Shown here in pieces: positions 17,560 to 27,157 of a stretch of DNA of 64,000 nucleotides (the stretch's first letter is position 1; each line of letters starts with the position of its first letter). This stretch comes from Pseudomonas grimontii (GTDB taxonomy: Bacteria > Pseudomonadota > Gammaproteobacteria > Pseudomonadales > Pseudomonadaceae): positions 620,001-684,000 of the forward strand of contig NZ_VFES01000001.1 in assembly GCF_007858185.1 (NCBI RefSeq). Reading direction: 5' to 3'. Both the position numbers and the translations under genes were made by a program. A model generated the notes under the pieces. That model saw only the letters and a list, made by a program, of their open reading frames with translations. It ran no database searches and was not told the origin of the DNA.

Positions 17560-17961
17560 TCAGTGAGCGACCGCATCAACCCGCAGGCGCAGCGGCTGTG
17601 GATCCTGGCCGTTGAGCTGCACCGCGTGCCGTTCGGTGGTGATAAACAGTAGCTTGCCATCCAGTTCGATGCGAGCGCTCAGCGAATAACTGTGGCCCGG
17701 CTTGACCTGCGCGGGGTCGTAGGTCAGGTGAAACGGCAGCGGCACCTGGCCTTTGACCGGGCCTTTCTGTTCGGCGAGGGTCACGGCAGGCGCATCCGCC
17801 AGGGACACGTCTTGCAGGCTGACACTCAAGGTGGCAGTGGGCGGCAGGGCGATACGTTGCAGGTAGAACACTTCGCCGTCGAGGCTGGCCTTGGGTGCAG
17901 GATGCATGGATTGGCAGGCTCCGAGCAGGGCGGTGAGCCCCAGGAGAATGATCTTTTTCAT
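17560..17961 (-). CDS. YbaY-type lipoprotein
   Basis: 133 residues. The ATG at 17961 is set by AGGAG 8 bases upstream. MKKIILLGLTALLGAC is a lipoprotein signal with Cys16. The mature part resembles the YbaY/YscW beta-sandwich (EVFYLQRIALPPTATLSVSLQDVS, then PVKGQVPLPFHLTYDPAQV). These small lipoproteins can assist outer-membrane assembly, for example of secretins, but many have no known role. It lies between plsB and the DUF4197 gene on the same strand. Confidence 0.85.
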   Translation of the reverse strand: MKKIILLGLTALLGACQSMHPAPKASLDGEVFYLQRIALPPTATLSVSLQDVSLADAPAVTLAEQKGPVKGQVPLPFHLTYDPAQVKPGHSYSLSARIELDGKLLFITTERHAVQLNGQDPQPLRLRVDAVAH

Positions 17962-18012
17962 GGTGCAGCTCCTTTTCAACGGTGCCAGCGTCCAGCTGGC
18001 GCCTTCTTCAAT

Positions 18013-20517
18013 CTAGCGTGTTTCTTCTGCTTCCACCGGCGCTTCGGCCGCGCCATCCACGCGATGCAAGGCCACCTGACGGATCGACAGGCGAATATCC
18101 GCCGGCAACACGCGCTTGGCCGCGCCTTCGGCCAGCTCACCGAGCAGGTCGTGGTAGCTCAACTTGCCGGCCTCGTCGCGGCGCAGCACATCTTGTTCCA
18201 GCAAGGTCTGGATGAAATGTCGGAAAAGGCTCTTGTCGAAGAATTCCGGGGCGTTGAGGCCATGCAGGATCGACAGGCGCTGGGCCATGATCGTGCACAG
18301 GTCTTCCAACTCTTCGGCGCTGATGCTGTTCTGGCCGCTGTTGAGCAGCAGCGAGATCGCCATATAGAAGCGTTGCAGGGTCTGGGCGATGGTCTTGGAC
18401 AGCAGTGTCAGCAGCACGAAGTGTCGCGAGCTCGGCGCCGGGCGCAGGAACACATTGTTTTCGAAGCGCAGCAGGCCCTGTTCGACGAACGCGTCCAGCC
18501 ATTGATCGACCACCGTCTCCAGCTCGTCCAGCGACCAGCGGATAAACAGCTCCGATTGCAGGTACGGATACAGCGCGTGGGTGTAGCGCAGGATCTGCTC
18601 GCGGCTCATCCGCGAGCTGCTCTGGAAGAAGCTCGCCAGCAGCGCCGGCAGGGCGAAGATGTGCAGCACGTTGTTGCGGTAGTAGGTCATCAGGACGGCG
18701 TTCTGCTCGTCCAGGTACAGAATCTTGCCCAAGGCATCGCTCTGTTCCGACAGCAGGTACATGTCCTTGACGTGCTTGATCAGCGCCAGGCCGTCGCCTT
18801 CGGGCAAGGTGGTGTGCGGCGAATAAGGGACGCGGCGCAGCAGCGCCAGGTACAGGTCCAACTGGCGGGCCATGGCCTGTTCATCCAGGGCCAGGCGCGT
18901 GGTCGACAGCAGCGCCAGGGCGACCAGGTTCACCGGGTTCACCGCGGCGGCTTCGTTCAAGTGGCGGGCCACCTGCTCGCCGAGGCGGTTCGTGGTTTCG
19001 TTAAGCCAGGCCGGTTTGTAGTTCGGGCCCAGTTCCTGGGTGCGCCAGTCCGGTTGCTCGGCGTCGAGGAACTCCGCCAACTTGATCGGCTCGCCGAAGT
19101 TGACCGCGACCTGGCCAAAGCGCTGCTTGAGCGCACCGATCACTTTGAAAATATCGAAGATCGACTCTTTCTTCTTGCTCGCCCCGCGCAGTTCGCCGAG
19201 GTAGGTGCGGCCTTCAAGCACGCGTTCGTAACCGATGTACACCGGCACGAACACGATCGGCATGCGCGAGGAACGCAGGAAGCTGCGCAGGGTGATCGCC
19301 AGCATCCCGGTCTTTGGCTGCAGCATGCGCCCGGTGCGCGAGCGGCCGCCTTCGACGAAGTACTCCACCGGGAAGCCCTTGGTGAACAGGGTGTGCAGGT
19401 ATTCGTTGAACACCGAGGTGTACAGCGGGTTGCCCTTGAAGGTGCGGCGCATGAAAAACGCACCGCCACGGCGCAACAGGCTGCCGATTACCGGCATGTT
19501 CAGGTTGATGCCAGCGGCGATATGCGGCGGGGTCAGGCCGTTCTTGAACAGCAGGTAGGACAGCAGCAGGTAGTCGATATGGCTGCGGTGGCAAGGCACA
19601 TAAATCACCTCGTAGCCCTGGGCAACCTTTTGCACACCCTCGATGTTATTGACCTTGATGCCGTCGTAGATTTTGTTCCAGAACCAGCTCAGCACCACTT
19701 CCAGGAAGCGGATCGCGGTGTAGGTGTAGTCGGAGGCAATCTCGTTGCCGTAGCGCAGGGCCTGGGCCTTGGCTTTTTCCGGGCTGATTTTTTCCCGCTC
19801 GGCTTCGTCAAGGATGGCCTGGCGCACCAGCGGCATGTTGACCAAACCCTTCACCAGATTGCGCCGGTGGGACAAATCGGGACCGATCACCGCAGTCTTC
19901 AGGTTACGAAAGTGCACGCGCAGGATGCGTTGGGCCATGCGAACGGTGCGTTCGTGGCCTTTATTGTGCTCGATCAATTCACGCAGGTTGATGGGCGCGG
20001 AGAATTGCACGCGGGTCTTGCGTCCCAGGATCAGGATGCTCAACAACCGGCGTAGACGCCCGGTGACCGCCCAGCTGTCGGCAAACAGCAGTTTCCATGG
20101 GCTGGACTCGCTCGCAGGGGTTTGCCCCCAGAACACGCTGACCGGAATGATTTGTGCATTCTCTTCGGCGTGTTCGCTGAGGGTGTTGACCAGGCGGGTC
20201 AGGGTTGGCGGCGCGCCGCGCTTGTCCTGACGCCCGAGCCAGTCCGGCTCGGGCGTGAGGTAGAAGAACGCCGCGGGTTCCATCAACGGGCCTACCGATA
20301 CCGGCAGCACCGGGCGCGGCAAGCCGGCCTTGGTGCACTCGGCATCGACCACGGCCAGTTCGGTGAGGGAGGGTGATTGCAGGACGTAAAACACCGGCCG
20401 GCTGCGGTCGAGGTTAAGGGTTAGGGACGACTGGTTGATCGTCTCCGAGCGAACCCAGAGGTACAACAGTCGGCGCAAGGTGCCAAACACCAGACGGCGG
20501 AACGGGGAGCGGGTCAT
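18013..20517 (-). CDS. plsB: Glycerol-3-phosphate 1-O-acyltransferase
   Basis: 834 residues. PlsB acylates sn-glycerol-3-phosphate from acyl-ACP/CoA in the inner membrane, the first step of phospholipid synthesis. The acyltransferase motif HX4D is H310 to D315 (PCHRSHID); block II is [12 protein letters not shown], and block [18 protein letters not shown] binds the phosphate. The length matches other PlsB proteins. An imperfect hairpin lies just past its stop (GGTGCCAGC/GCTGGCGCC, about 17981-18003) without a T-run on the minus strand. Confidence 0.97.
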   Translation of the reverse strand: MTRSPFRRLVFGTLRRLLYLWVRSETINQSSLTLNLDRSRPVFYVLQSPSLTELAVVDAECTKAGLPRPVLPVSVGPLMEPAAFFYLTPEPDWLGRQDKRGAPPTLTRLVNTLSEHAEENAQIIPVSVFWGQTPASESSPWKLLFADSWAVTGRLRRLLSILILGRKTRVQFSAPINLRELIEHNKGHERTVRMAQRILRVHFRNLKTAVIGPDLSHRRNLVKGLVNMPLVRQAILDEAEREKISPEKAKAQALRYGNEIASDYTYTAIRFLEVVLSWFWNKIYDGIKVNNIEGVQKVAQGYEVIYVPCHRSHIDYLLLSYLLFKNGLTPPHIAAGINLNMPVIGSLLRRGGAFFMRRTFKGNPLYTSVFNEYLHTLFTKGFPVEYFVEGGRSRTGRMLQPKTGMLAITLRSFLRSSRMPIVFVPVYIGYERVLEGRTYLGELRGASKKKESIFDIFKVIGALKQRFGQVAVNFGEPIKLAEFLDAEQPDWRTQELGPNYKPAWLNETTNRLGEQVARHLNEAAAVNPVNLVALALLSTTRLALDEQAMARQLDLYLALLRRVPYSPHTTLPEGDGLALIKHVKDMYLLSEQSDALGKILYLDEQNAVLMTYYRNNVLHIFALPALLASFFQSSSRMSREQILRYTHALYPYLQSELFIRWSLDELETVVDQWLDAFVEQGLLRFENNVFLRPAPSSRHFVLLTLLSKTIAQTLQRFYMAISLLLNSGQNSISAEELEDLCTIMAQRLSILHGLNAPEFFDKSLFRHFIQTLLEQDVLRRDEAGKLSYHDLLGELAEGAAKRVLPADIRLSIRQVALHRVDGAAEAPVEAEETR

Positions 20518-20617
20518 AGGCGAGCTGCTTCAAGTGGGAAAAACCGAGCAGGCGCTCGGGCGGGTAGTGTGCCGTATTCGCCGAAAATCGGCAAAAAAGC
20601 AGCGATGTAAACTTGAG

Positions 20618-20645
20618 TTGATCGTTTTTGAGCCTGTCTTATACT
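20618..20645 (+). promoter_or_regulatory. Promoter of the cold-shock gene
   Basis: TTGATC (20618-20623), a 16-base spacer and TATACT (20640-20645) form a good sigma-70 promoter. The predicted start is near 20652, giving a short leader of about 45 bases with GGGAG 7 bases before the ATG. The long leader typical of the E. coli cspA thermosensor is not present. Confidence 0.6.
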
Positions 20646-20697
20646 CGGCAGTTCAACGCGATCGGCTCAACAATAACAATCAAGTGGGAGTGAACAG

Positions 20698-20907
20698 ATG
20701 GCAACGCGCGAGACAGGCAATGTGAAGTGGTTCAACGACGCCAAAGGCTATGGCTTTATCCAGCGTGAAGACGGCAAGGATGTGTTTGTGCACTACCGCG
20801 CCATTCGCGGCGACGGCCACCGTTCGTTGGCCGAGGGCCAGCAGGTGGAATACGCCGTGGTGACCGGCGAGAAGGGGTTGCAGGCGGAGGATGTGGTCGG
20901 CCTGTAG
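20698..20907 (+). CDS. Cold-shock domain protein, 69 aa
   Basis: A single cold-shock OB fold. RNP1 is KGYGFI (about 16-21) and RNP2 is VFVHY (about 29-33); the N-terminus is the usual [12 protein letters not shown]. It binds single-stranded RNA/DNA and acts as an RNA chaperone or antiterminator. Whether it is cold-induced cannot be told from the sequence. It stands alone between its own promoter and a strong terminator, upstream of the rlmA-dapE-ndvB block. Confidence 0.95.
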   Translation: MATRETGNVKWFNDAKGYGFIQREDGKDVFVHYRAIRGDGHRSLAEGQQVEYAVVTGEKGLQAEDVVGL

Positions 20908-20921
20908 GCCGAGCGGCAAGT

Positions 20922-20969
20922 TTCAAGCTACAAGCTGCAAGCGCTTTGACTTGCAGCTTGTAGCTTGAA
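20922..20969. terminator. Perfect 20-bp hairpin between convergent genes
   Basis: The 20-base arm at 20922-20941 (TTCAAGCTACAAGCTGCAAG) is the exact reverse complement of 20950-20969, with an 8-base loop. It is followed by GCTGCTTTTTAA on plus. It sits between the cold-shock gene and the convergent hypothetical gene and should end transcription from both. Its words recur at 11240-11297 and, decayed, at about 26205-26250, so it belongs to a dispersed repeat family. Confidence 0.8.
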
Positions 20970-20977
20970 GCTGCTTT

Positions 20978-21355
20978 TTAAGCTGTTTTCCAGGTGATCT
21001 GCTCTTCACCGTCTGCGCTGATGCGAATCCAGGTGTCGGCGCTTTCCTCACCTTCCTCCTCGACCCAGGTCCCCGGTGCGCAGCGCACTTCCACGTTCAG
21101 CGCGGCAAACGCAGCGCGGGCGCAGGCAATGTCGTCTTCCCACGGCGTCTGGTCACTTTCCAGGTACAGGCTGTTCCACTTGCCTACGGCTTTCGGCAGC
21201 CAGGTCACGGGTACATTGCCGGCCTTGCACTTGTAGGTCTGGCCACGCTGGACCCAGTCGCTGCATGGGCCCAGGGCAGCGCCCAGCCAGGCGGCGATAG
21301 CCTTGTAGTCGACGTCGGCGTCCTTCAGGTAAATCTCGATATCAGGTTGGCGCAT
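20978..21355 (-). CDS. Conserved hypothetical protein, 125 aa
   Basis: 125 residues from the ATG at 21355, which has GAGGAA 6 bases upstream. The protein is acidic, rich in Trp (eight or so) and has three Cys (near 32, 44, 99) in a mixed alpha/beta pattern; no signal peptide. The segment CSDWVQRGQTYKCKAGNVPV and the acidic insert WVEEEGEESADTW stand out. It accompanies the rlmA-dapE-ndvB block in pseudomonads by memory. Function unknown. Confidence 0.75.
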   Translation of the reverse strand: MRQPDIEIYLKDADVDYKAIAAWLGAALGPCSDWVQRGQTYKCKAGNVPVTWLPKAVGKWNSLYLESDQTPWEDDIACARAAFAALNVEVRCAPGTWVEEEGEESADTWIRISADGEEQITWKTA

Positions 21356-21409
21356 GGATGTTCCTCGTTGCGGGATTCGAAAATCCATTCGCGGATGTTT
21401 AAACGTCGG

Positions 21410-22219
21410 TTATTGAAGCACGAAATAATCGTAGCGCATCGATACGGTGACCAGCAGCGGCTCGGCAGCCTCGATCACCTCGGCACGGCGCTCGGCACTG
21501 GCGCGCCAGCCGTGGGGGGTCATGGCCAGCAGGTTGGCGCGGTCCTGCGGCTCGGCCAGGCTCAACTTGAATTCCAGGGTTTCACTGTGCGCCTGGCTCA
21601 TGCCGTCCGGCACCAGGGCCAGGTGCTTGTCGTCGGTGTACTCGCGCACTTCGTCGTACAGGCGCTCGCGCAGTTCCATCAGATGGCCGCTGGTCGGGCC
21701 GACCTTCATCAGGCCGCCGCCTGGACTGAGCAGGCGCTTGGCCTCTTGCCAATCCAACGGGCTGAACACACTGGCGAGGAATTGGCAGCTGGCGTCGGCC
21801 AAGGGCACGCGGGCCATGCTGGCGATCAACCAGGTCAGCGCCGGGTTGCGTTTGCACGCGCGCTTGACCGCTTCCTTGGAAATGTCCAGCGCGTAGCCGT
21901 CGGCATGGGGCAGGGCCGCGGCGATTTGCGCGGTGTAGTAACCCTCGCCGCAACCGATGTCGACCCAGCGCTGCGGTGCGCGTTCGGCGGCCAGCTCGGC
22001 CAGGCGCCTGGCTACCGGGGCGTAGTGCCCGGCGTTGAGAAAGTCGCGGCGCGCCTCGACCATCGCCAGGTTGTCGCCCGGGTCACGGCTGTTCTTGTGT
22101 TGCACCGGCAACAGGTTCAGGTAACCCTGGCGCGCGCGGTCGAAACGGTGCCCGGCCGGGCACGCCACGCCATTGTCCACCGCGTTTAGCGGCGCGCTGC
22201 AAATAGGGCAGGCAAGCAT
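21410..22219 (-). CDS. rlmA: 23S rRNA guanine-N1 methyltransferase, RlmA type
   Basis: 269 residues. An N-terminal zinc site is formed by C4, C7, C20 and H24 ([20 protein letters not shown] then PAGH), as in RlmA, which methylates G745 of 23S rRNA. The SAM-binding motif VDIGCGEGYYTAQIAA follows. The start codon overlaps the dapE stop by one base (TGATG on the minus strand), so the pair is translationally coupled. RlmA(II) paralogues methylate G748 instead; specificity is not certain from sequence. Confidence 0.85.
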   Translation of the reverse strand: MLACPICSAPLNAVDNGVACPAGHRFDRARQGYLNLLPVQHKNSRDPGDNLAMVEARRDFLNAGHYAPVARRLAELAAERAPQRWVDIGCGEGYYTAQIAAALPHADGYALDISKEAVKRACKRNPALTWLIASMARVPLADASCQFLASVFSPLDWQEAKRLLSPGGGLMKVGPTSGHLMELRERLYDEVREYTDDKHLALVPDGMSQAHSETLEFKLSLAEPQDRANLLAMTPHGWRASAERRAEVIEAAEPLLVTVSMRYDYFVLQ

Positions 22220-23370
22220 CAGGCGAGCAACTTGATCAGGGTCTGGTAGTAAATTTCGGTCAGCACATCGAGGTCGCTGGCGAGGATGCGCTCGTTGACC
22301 TGGTGGATCGTCGCATTCACCGGGCCCAACTCGACCACCTGGGTGCCGAGGGTCGCGATGAAGCGTCCATCGGAAGTGCCGCCACTGGTGGAGGCCTGGG
22401 TCTCACGCCCGGTGATCGCCTTGATGCTGGCCGACACCGCATCGAGCAACGCGCCCGGCTCGGTCAGGAATGGCAGGCCCGACAGCGCCCACTCCACGTG
22501 CCAGTCCAGGCCGTGCTTGTCGAGAATCGCCGCAACGCGCTGTTGCAGGCCTTCGACAGTGGATTCGGTGGAAAAACGGAAGTTGAACACCGCCGTCAGG
22601 TCCCCAGGAATCACGTTGGTGGCGCCGGTGCCGGAGTTGAGGTTGGAGATCTGGAAGCTGGTCGGCGGGAAGAAGGCGTTGCCGTTGTCCCAGTGCTCGG
22701 CGGCCAGTTCGGCCAGGGCCGGTGCGGCCAGGTGGATCGGGTTCTTCGCCAGGTGCGGGTAAGCCACGTGGCCCTGTACGCCGCGCACGGTCAGCGTGGC
22801 GCCGAGGGAACCGCGACGGCCGTTCTTGACCACATCGCCCACCAGGGTAGTGCTCGACGGTTCGCCGACGATGCACCAGTCCAGGCGCTCCTTGCGCGCG
22901 GCCAGGCGTTCGATCACGGCCTTGGTGCCGTGGTGCGCCGGGCCTTCCTCATCGCTGGTGATCAGGAAAGCGACCGAGCCCTTGTGGTCCGGGTAGTCGC
23001 TGACGAAGCGCTCCGCCGCCACCAGCATCGCGGCCAGGCTGCCCTTCATGTCGGCCGCGCCACGCCCGCAGAGCATGCCGTTTTCGTCGATCAATGCGTC
23101 GAACGGGTCGTTCTGCCAGGCTTGCACCGGACCGGTGGGGACCACGTCGGTGTGGCCGGCGAAGCACAGCACCGGACCGTCATGCTTGCCATGGGTGGCC
23201 CAGAAGTTGTCCACGTCCTCGATGCGCATCGGCTCCAGCGCAAAACCGGCGTCGCCCAGGCGCTGCATCATCAGCTTCTGGCAATCGGCGTCGATCGGCG
23301 TGACCGAGGGGCGACGGATCAGGTCGATGGCAAGTTGAAGGGTCGGCGAAAGGTCGGCATGGGCCGTCAT
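22219..23370 (-). CDS. dapE: Succinyl-diaminopimelate desuccinylase
   Basis: 383 residues. DapE hydrolyses N-succinyl-LL-2,6-diaminopimelate in the lysine/peptidoglycan pathway, using two zinc ions. M20-family motifs are present: [11 protein letters not shown] (His/Asp ligands), [11 protein letters not shown] (bridging Asp) and [12 protein letters not shown] (catalytic Glu pair), plus the dimerisation lid. GGAG lies 8 bases before the ATG, and TATAAG (minus strand, plus 23430-23435) may be its -10. Two more dap genes, dapC and dapD, are in this window but not adjacent. Confidence 0.97.
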   Translation of the reverse strand: MTAHADLSPTLQLAIDLIRRPSVTPIDADCQKLMMQRLGDAGFALEPMRIEDVDNFWATHGKHDGPVLCFAGHTDVVPTGPVQAWQNDPFDALIDENGMLCGRGAADMKGSLAAMLVAAERFVSDYPDHKGSVAFLITSDEEGPAHHGTKAVIERLAARKERLDWCIVGEPSSTTLVGDVVKNGRRGSLGATLTVRGVQGHVAYPHLAKNPIHLAAPALAELAAEHWDNGNAFFPPTSFQISNLNSGTGATNVIPGDLTAVFNFRFSTESTVEGLQQRVAAILDKHGLDWHVEWALSGLPFLTEPGALLDAVSASIKAITGRETQASTSGGTSDGRFIATLGTQVVELGPVNATIHQVNERILASDLDVLTEIYYQTLIKLLA

Positions 23371-23438
23371 GGGAAAACTCCGGAAAGCATGTTTGGAAGA
23401 GCAGGGCGGGCAGACAAAACGGCCGTTATCTTATAGCA

Positions 23439-23463
23439 AAACGGCGACCACAGGCCGCCGTTT
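23439..23463 (-). terminator. Terminator after ndvB
   Basis: On the minus strand AAACGGCG and CGCCGTTT form an 8-bp stem with a 9-base loop, followed by TTTTGC. It lies 19 bases past the ndvB stop and before the dapE promoter region. Confidence 0.65.
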
Positions 23464-23481
23464 AGTGCATTGCGCACGTTT

Positions 23482-26073
23482 TTAAGCCGCAGGTGCGGGC
23501 TCAGGTGCCGCTGCCGGTTTCGGCAGCGACGACAGGAACGCCATGATCAACGCCGCCACATACGGCAGCGATTGCACCAGCAGCATCACCACCCAGAAAC
23601 GTATGTCATTGCTCGGCAGGCCCTGCACCAGGTAGATCCCCAGCGCGGCGCCCCACAACAGCAGCATGATGAACATTTCTTCGCGGGCTTCGGAAATCGC
23701 TACCCAGAAGCCGTGGTTATCCGCGTTTTTCGGTGTACGAAAGAACGGAATGCTGGTGGTGAAGAAGCCATACAGCACCGCCTTGGCGATGGTGTGGGAC
23801 AACGCCAGGCCAGCCAGGGCGGCGCAGAATGCATCCTTGAGGTTCACGCCCACCGCACGGCGGTAGAGGAAGATGATCTTGCCCACCTTGAACACGAACA
23901 ACGCCAACGGCGGGATCGCGAAAATCAGCAGCGGCGGGTCGACCCGCGTCGGCACGATGATCATCGCCGCCGACCACAACAGCGCGCCGACGGTGAAGAA
24001 GATGTTCATGCCGTCCGCCACCCACGGCAACCAGCCCGCGAGGAAGTGGTAGCGCTGGCCACGGGTCAGCTCGGTCTCTTTGCCGCGCAACAGGCTGGCG
24101 GTGTGACGCTTGATGATCTGGATCGCGCCATAGGCCCAGCGGAAGCGCTGTTTCTTGAAGTCGATAAAGGTATCCGGCATCAGGCCCTTGCCGTAGCTGT
24201 CGTGGTAGTACGCCGCCGACAGGCCTTTCTCGAATACCCGCAGGCCCAGTTCGGCATCTTCGCAGATGCACCAGTCGGCCCAGCCCAGTTCTTCGAGCAC
24301 CGAGCGACGGGTCATGGTCATGGTGCCGTGCTGGATGATCGCGTCGCGGTCGTTACGGGTGACCATGCCGATATGGAAGAAGCCTTTGTATTCGGCGTAG
24401 CAGAGCTTCTTGAAGGTGCTTTCGTTCTGGTCGCGATAGTCCTGCGGCGACTGCACCACGGCGATTTTCGGGTCGGCGAAGTGCGGCACCATGTGCTTGA
24501 GCCAGTTCGGCGACACGCAGTAGTCCGAGTCGATCACCGCGATCACTTCGGCATCCTTGGCGGTGTGCGGGATCAGGTAGTTCAGCGCGCCGCCCTTGAA
24601 ACCGGCCAGGGGCGCGACGTGGAAAAACTTGAAGCGCGGGCCGAGGGTTTCGCAGTAGTCGCGCACCGGTTCCCATACCGCCGGGTCTTTGGTGTTGTTG
24701 TCGATGATCAGGACTTCGTAGTCCGGGTAATCGAGGGCGGCCAGGGCGTCGAGGGTCTGTTTGACCATCTCTGGCGGCTCGTTGTAGCACGGCACATGGA
24801 TCGACACTTTCGGGCGGTAGTCTGATTCCCCTTCCACCGGCAGGAATTCACGCCGGCGCTTGTGGGTCCATACCGCTTCCGCCAGTTCGTGGGCTTCGGT
24901 CAGCAACACGATGAATACGCCCAGGGCGCCCAGGGCCAACAAGATGCCGACGGTCACGCTGAACCAGGTGCTGTATTGCTGGCTGTAGTCGTAGCCGATC
25001 CACACCAGTACCGAACCGCAGAGGAACGCAATAAAGGTCAGGAAGGTGCGGCCACGCTGGCGCAGGGATGAGCCGTCGATCATCAGCAGGGTCAGGGACA
25101 GCAATGCGAGCACCACCGATCCGATCGCCAGGACGCGCCATTGCGGGATCGCAACGACGGGCCCTTCAAAGTTGAATTTTTGCTGGCGCGCGGCGTTGTA
25201 CACGCCCCAATAAGCGCCGGCCGAGCCTTCGTCGCTGACTTTCCACGGCTGGTCAAAGGCTTCGATAACGAAGTAGTTGTAGCCCTGGCGGTTCAGCTTG
25301 TTCACCAGCGTACGCAGGTAAATCGCCTGGTCTGCCGGCGACGTTTCATTACCGCCGCGCATACGGCCGTTACTTGGCCAGCCAACTTCCGACAATAGCA
25401 GCGGCTTTTTCGGGAACAGTTTCTTCAGGTCCTTGGCGCGGTCGAGTACGTACTGGCCGGCCTTGTCCATCGGGATGTATTCCCAGAACGGCAGGATGTG
25501 CGCGGCAATCAGGTCGACGTGCTTGGCCAGTTGCGGGTTCTTTTCCCAGATATGCCATTGCTCGGAGGTCGTCACCGGTACTTTCACGGCGCTGCGCACC
25601 CGGTCCAGCAACACGATCAGTGCTTCAGGAGTGATCTCTTCACGGAACAGGGCCTCGTTACCGACGACAACCCGCACGACGCTGCGCGAGCTGTTGGCGA
25701 TCTCGATGGCACGCTGGACTTCGCGCTCGTTACGTTCCAGGTCCGGGCTGATCCAGATCCCCAGGGTTACGCGCAGGCCGAACTCTTCGGCCAGCTTGGG
25801 AATGTCCCCCAACGTGCCGTCGACCGAGTAGGTGCGGATGTTATCCGTCAGCTTGCTCATGATCTCCAGATCGCGACGCATCTGCTCGTCGGTGGGGTAC
25901 TGGTCTTTCTGCGGGTACTGGCCTTGCTGGAACGGCGAGTAGGAAAAACCGGAGATCTGCTCGGGCCAGTTGGGAGCGGTGACCGGGCGGTTGATCAGCG
26001 CCCAGAAGCCGGTGAACAGCGCGGCAATTGCCAGCACCACCACCAGGTTGAGTCCAAATTTACGCGATGCCAT
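23482..26073 (-). CDS. ndvB: Membrane glucan synthase: GH17-like domain fused to GT2 (NdvB type)
   Basis: 863 residues from the ATG at 26073. One membrane helix (about 7-26) is followed by a periplasmic GH17-like domain (about 35-310) that keeps both catalytic glutamates: E140 in VGNEALF and E229 in SEVGWPSNG. After two or three helices (about 325-400) comes a cytosolic GT2 domain with CYNEPPE (near 425), DSD (near 517), EDAELG (near 604) and QRFRW (near 640), then four to five helices and a Pro/Ala tail. P. aeruginosa NdvB (PA1163) makes cyclic beta-1,3-glucans linked to biofilm antibiotic tolerance. Ring closure by the GH17 part is inferred. It lies upstream of dapE, as in PAO1. Confidence 0.9.
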   Translation of the reverse strand: MASRKFGLNLVVVLAIAALFTGFWALINRPVTAPNWPEQISGFSYSPFQQGQYPQKDQYPTDEQMRRDLEIMSKLTDNIRTYSVDGTLGDIPKLAEEFGLRVTLGIWISPDLERNEREVQRAIEIANSSRSVVRVVVGNEALFREEITPEALIVLLDRVRSAVKVPVTTSEQWHIWEKNPQLAKHVDLIAAHILPFWEYIPMDKAGQYVLDRAKDLKKLFPKKPLLLSEVGWPSNGRMRGGNETSPADQAIYLRTLVNKLNRQGYNYFVIEAFDQPWKVSDEGSAGAYWGVYNAARQQKFNFEGPVVAIPQWRVLAIGSVVLALLSLTLLMIDGSSLRQRGRTFLTFIAFLCGSVLVWIGYDYSQQYSTWFSVTVGILLALGALGVFIVLLTEAHELAEAVWTHKRRREFLPVEGESDYRPKVSIHVPCYNEPPEMVKQTLDALAALDYPDYEVLIIDNNTKDPAVWEPVRDYCETLGPRFKFFHVAPLAGFKGGALNYLIPHTAKDAEVIAVIDSDYCVSPNWLKHMVPHFADPKIAVVQSPQDYRDQNESTFKKLCYAEYKGFFHIGMVTRNDRDAIIQHGTMTMTRRSVLEELGWADWCICEDAELGLRVFEKGLSAAYYHDSYGKGLMPDTFIDFKKQRFRWAYGAIQIIKRHTASLLRGKETELTRGQRYHFLAGWLPWVADGMNIFFTVGALLWSAAMIIVPTRVDPPLLIFAIPPLALFVFKVGKIIFLYRRAVGVNLKDAFCAALAGLALSHTIAKAVLYGFFTTSIPFFRTPKNADNHGFWVAISEAREEMFIMLLLWGAALGIYLVQGLPSNDIRFWVVMLLVQSLPYVAALIMAFLSSLPKPAAAPEPAPAA

Positions 26074-26204
26074 GGTTATGTCGGGTTCCAAAGGGTGCGG
26101 AACGAAAAGAGGTGTCGGCCTACACCGAACGGCGCGCATCCTACACCGGCCTTTCCCTGACCGTACAGCAAGCCGAGAAAAACCGGACATTGGGCAGCGA
26201 AAGT

Positions 26205-26250
26205 ACATCTAAGTTCTTAACTTGTAGTTTGTAGCTTAAAACTTGTCGCT
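26205..26250. repeat. Decayed copy of the CAAGCTACAAG intergenic repeat
   Basis: CTTAACTTGTAGTTTGTAGCTTAAAACTTG contains the words TTGTAGTTTGTAGCTT and ACTTG that match one arm of the hairpin at 20922-20969 with changes. Pairing is now imperfect. It lies in the ndvB-tcdA gap just before the tcdA -10. Confidence 0.45.
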
Positions 26251-26259
26251 GCGTGGCCC

Positions 26260-26265
26260 TATAAT
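26260..26265 (+). promoter_or_regulatory. -10 element of the tcdA promoter
   Basis: TATAAT followed by GCGCGCC, 27 bases before the preferred tcdA start at 26292. No strong -35 is visible (TTAAAA at 26236-26241 is the best, with an 18-base spacer). Confidence 0.5.
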
Positions 26266-26291
26266 GCGCGCCGGTTTTTGGGGTAATGGTC

Positions 26292-27101
26292 ATGAGTACA
26301 GAAGATCCGCGGTTTGCAGGCGTCGCCCGCTTGTATGGCATTGAAGGCCTGGAGCGCTTGAAAGCGGCCCATGTGGCGATCGTCGGCGTCGGCGGTGTCG
26401 GTTCGTGGGCCGCTGAGGCCATGGCCCGTTGCGGGGTGGGCGAGATTTCGCTGTTCGACCTGGACGACGTCTGCGTCAGCAACAGCAACCGCCAACTGCA
26501 CGCCTTGGACAGCACCGTGGGCAAGCCCAAGGTCGAGGTGATGGCCGAGCGCCTGCGCGCTATCAACCCGGATTGCACGGTGCATGCGGTGGCGGATTTC
26601 GTCACCCGCGACACCATGGCCGAGTACATCACGCCGACTATCGACTGCGTGATCGACTGCATCGACGCGGTTAACGCCAAGGCCGCACTGATTGCCTGGT
26701 GCAAGCGCCGCAAGATCCAGATCATCACGACTGGCGGCGCCGGCGGGCAGATCGACCCGACGCTGATCCAGGTGTGCGACCTGAACCGCACCTTCAATGA
26801 CCCCTTGGCGTCGAAAGTGCGCTCCACCTTGCGCCGTGACTACGGCTTTTCCCGCACCGTGACCCGTCATTACAGCGTGCCGTGCGTGTTTTCCACCGAG
26901 CAACTGCGTTATCCCAAGCCGGACGGCAGCATCTGTTTGCAGAAGAGTTTTGTCGGTGATGGGGTGAAGCTCGACTGCGCCGGTGGGTTTGGCGCGGTGA
27001 TGATGGTGACGGCGACCTTCGGCATGGTCGCGGCGACCAAGGCGGTGGACAAGATTGTGGCCGGCGTGCGCCGGCCTTCCGAGCGGGTCAAGCCCACCTA
27101 G
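26292..27101 (+). CDS. tcdA: tRNA threonylcarbamoyladenosine dehydratase TcdA (CsdL)
   Basis: 269 residues. TcdA is an E1-like enzyme that uses ATP to cyclise t6A37 into ct6A. The Rossmann motif is VGVGGVGSWAAEAMARCG, followed by DLDDVCVSNSNRQLHAL and the TTGGAGGQIDPT segment that identifies the family. GGGG lies 8 bases before the ATG at 26292; the ATG six bases earlier has no room for a ribosome site. The gene converges on csdE-csdA, whose products form the CsdA-CsdE-CsdL sulfur-relay interaction in E. coli. Confidence 0.95.
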   Translation: MSTEDPRFAGVARLYGIEGLERLKAAHVAIVGVGGVGSWAAEAMARCGVGEISLFDLDDVCVSNSNRQLHALDSTVGKPKVEVMAERLRAINPDCTVHAVADFVTRDTMAEYITPTIDCVIDCIDAVNAKAALIAWCKRRKIQIITTGGAGGQIDPTLIQVCDLNRTFNDPLASKVRSTLRRDYGFSRTVTRHYSVPCVFSTEQLRYPKPDGSICLQKSFVGDGVKLDCAGGFGAVMMVTATFGMVAATKAVDKIVAGVRRPSERVKPT

Positions 27102-27125
27102 ATCTCACTGTCGAACATAGATCCA

Positions 27126-27157
27126 AATGTGGGAGGGGGCTTGCCCCCTCCCACATT
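27126..27157. repeat. REP-type palindrome acting as terminator
   Basis: AATGTGGGAGGGGG (27126-27139) and CCCCCTCCCACATT (27144-27157) pair perfectly around CTTG. The core GTGGGAGGGGGCTTGCCCCC is the repetitive extragenic palindrome common in P. fluorescens relatives. It lies between the convergent tcdA and csdE genes, touching the csdE stop, and is followed by TTTTG. Confidence 0.85.

Noticed and set aside
17692..20055. 787-codon plus-strand open frame opposite plsB
   Set aside because: Covers plsB, which has all acyltransferase motifs; the plus product is Gln/His/Arg-rich low-complexity sequence typical of reverse-strand shadows.
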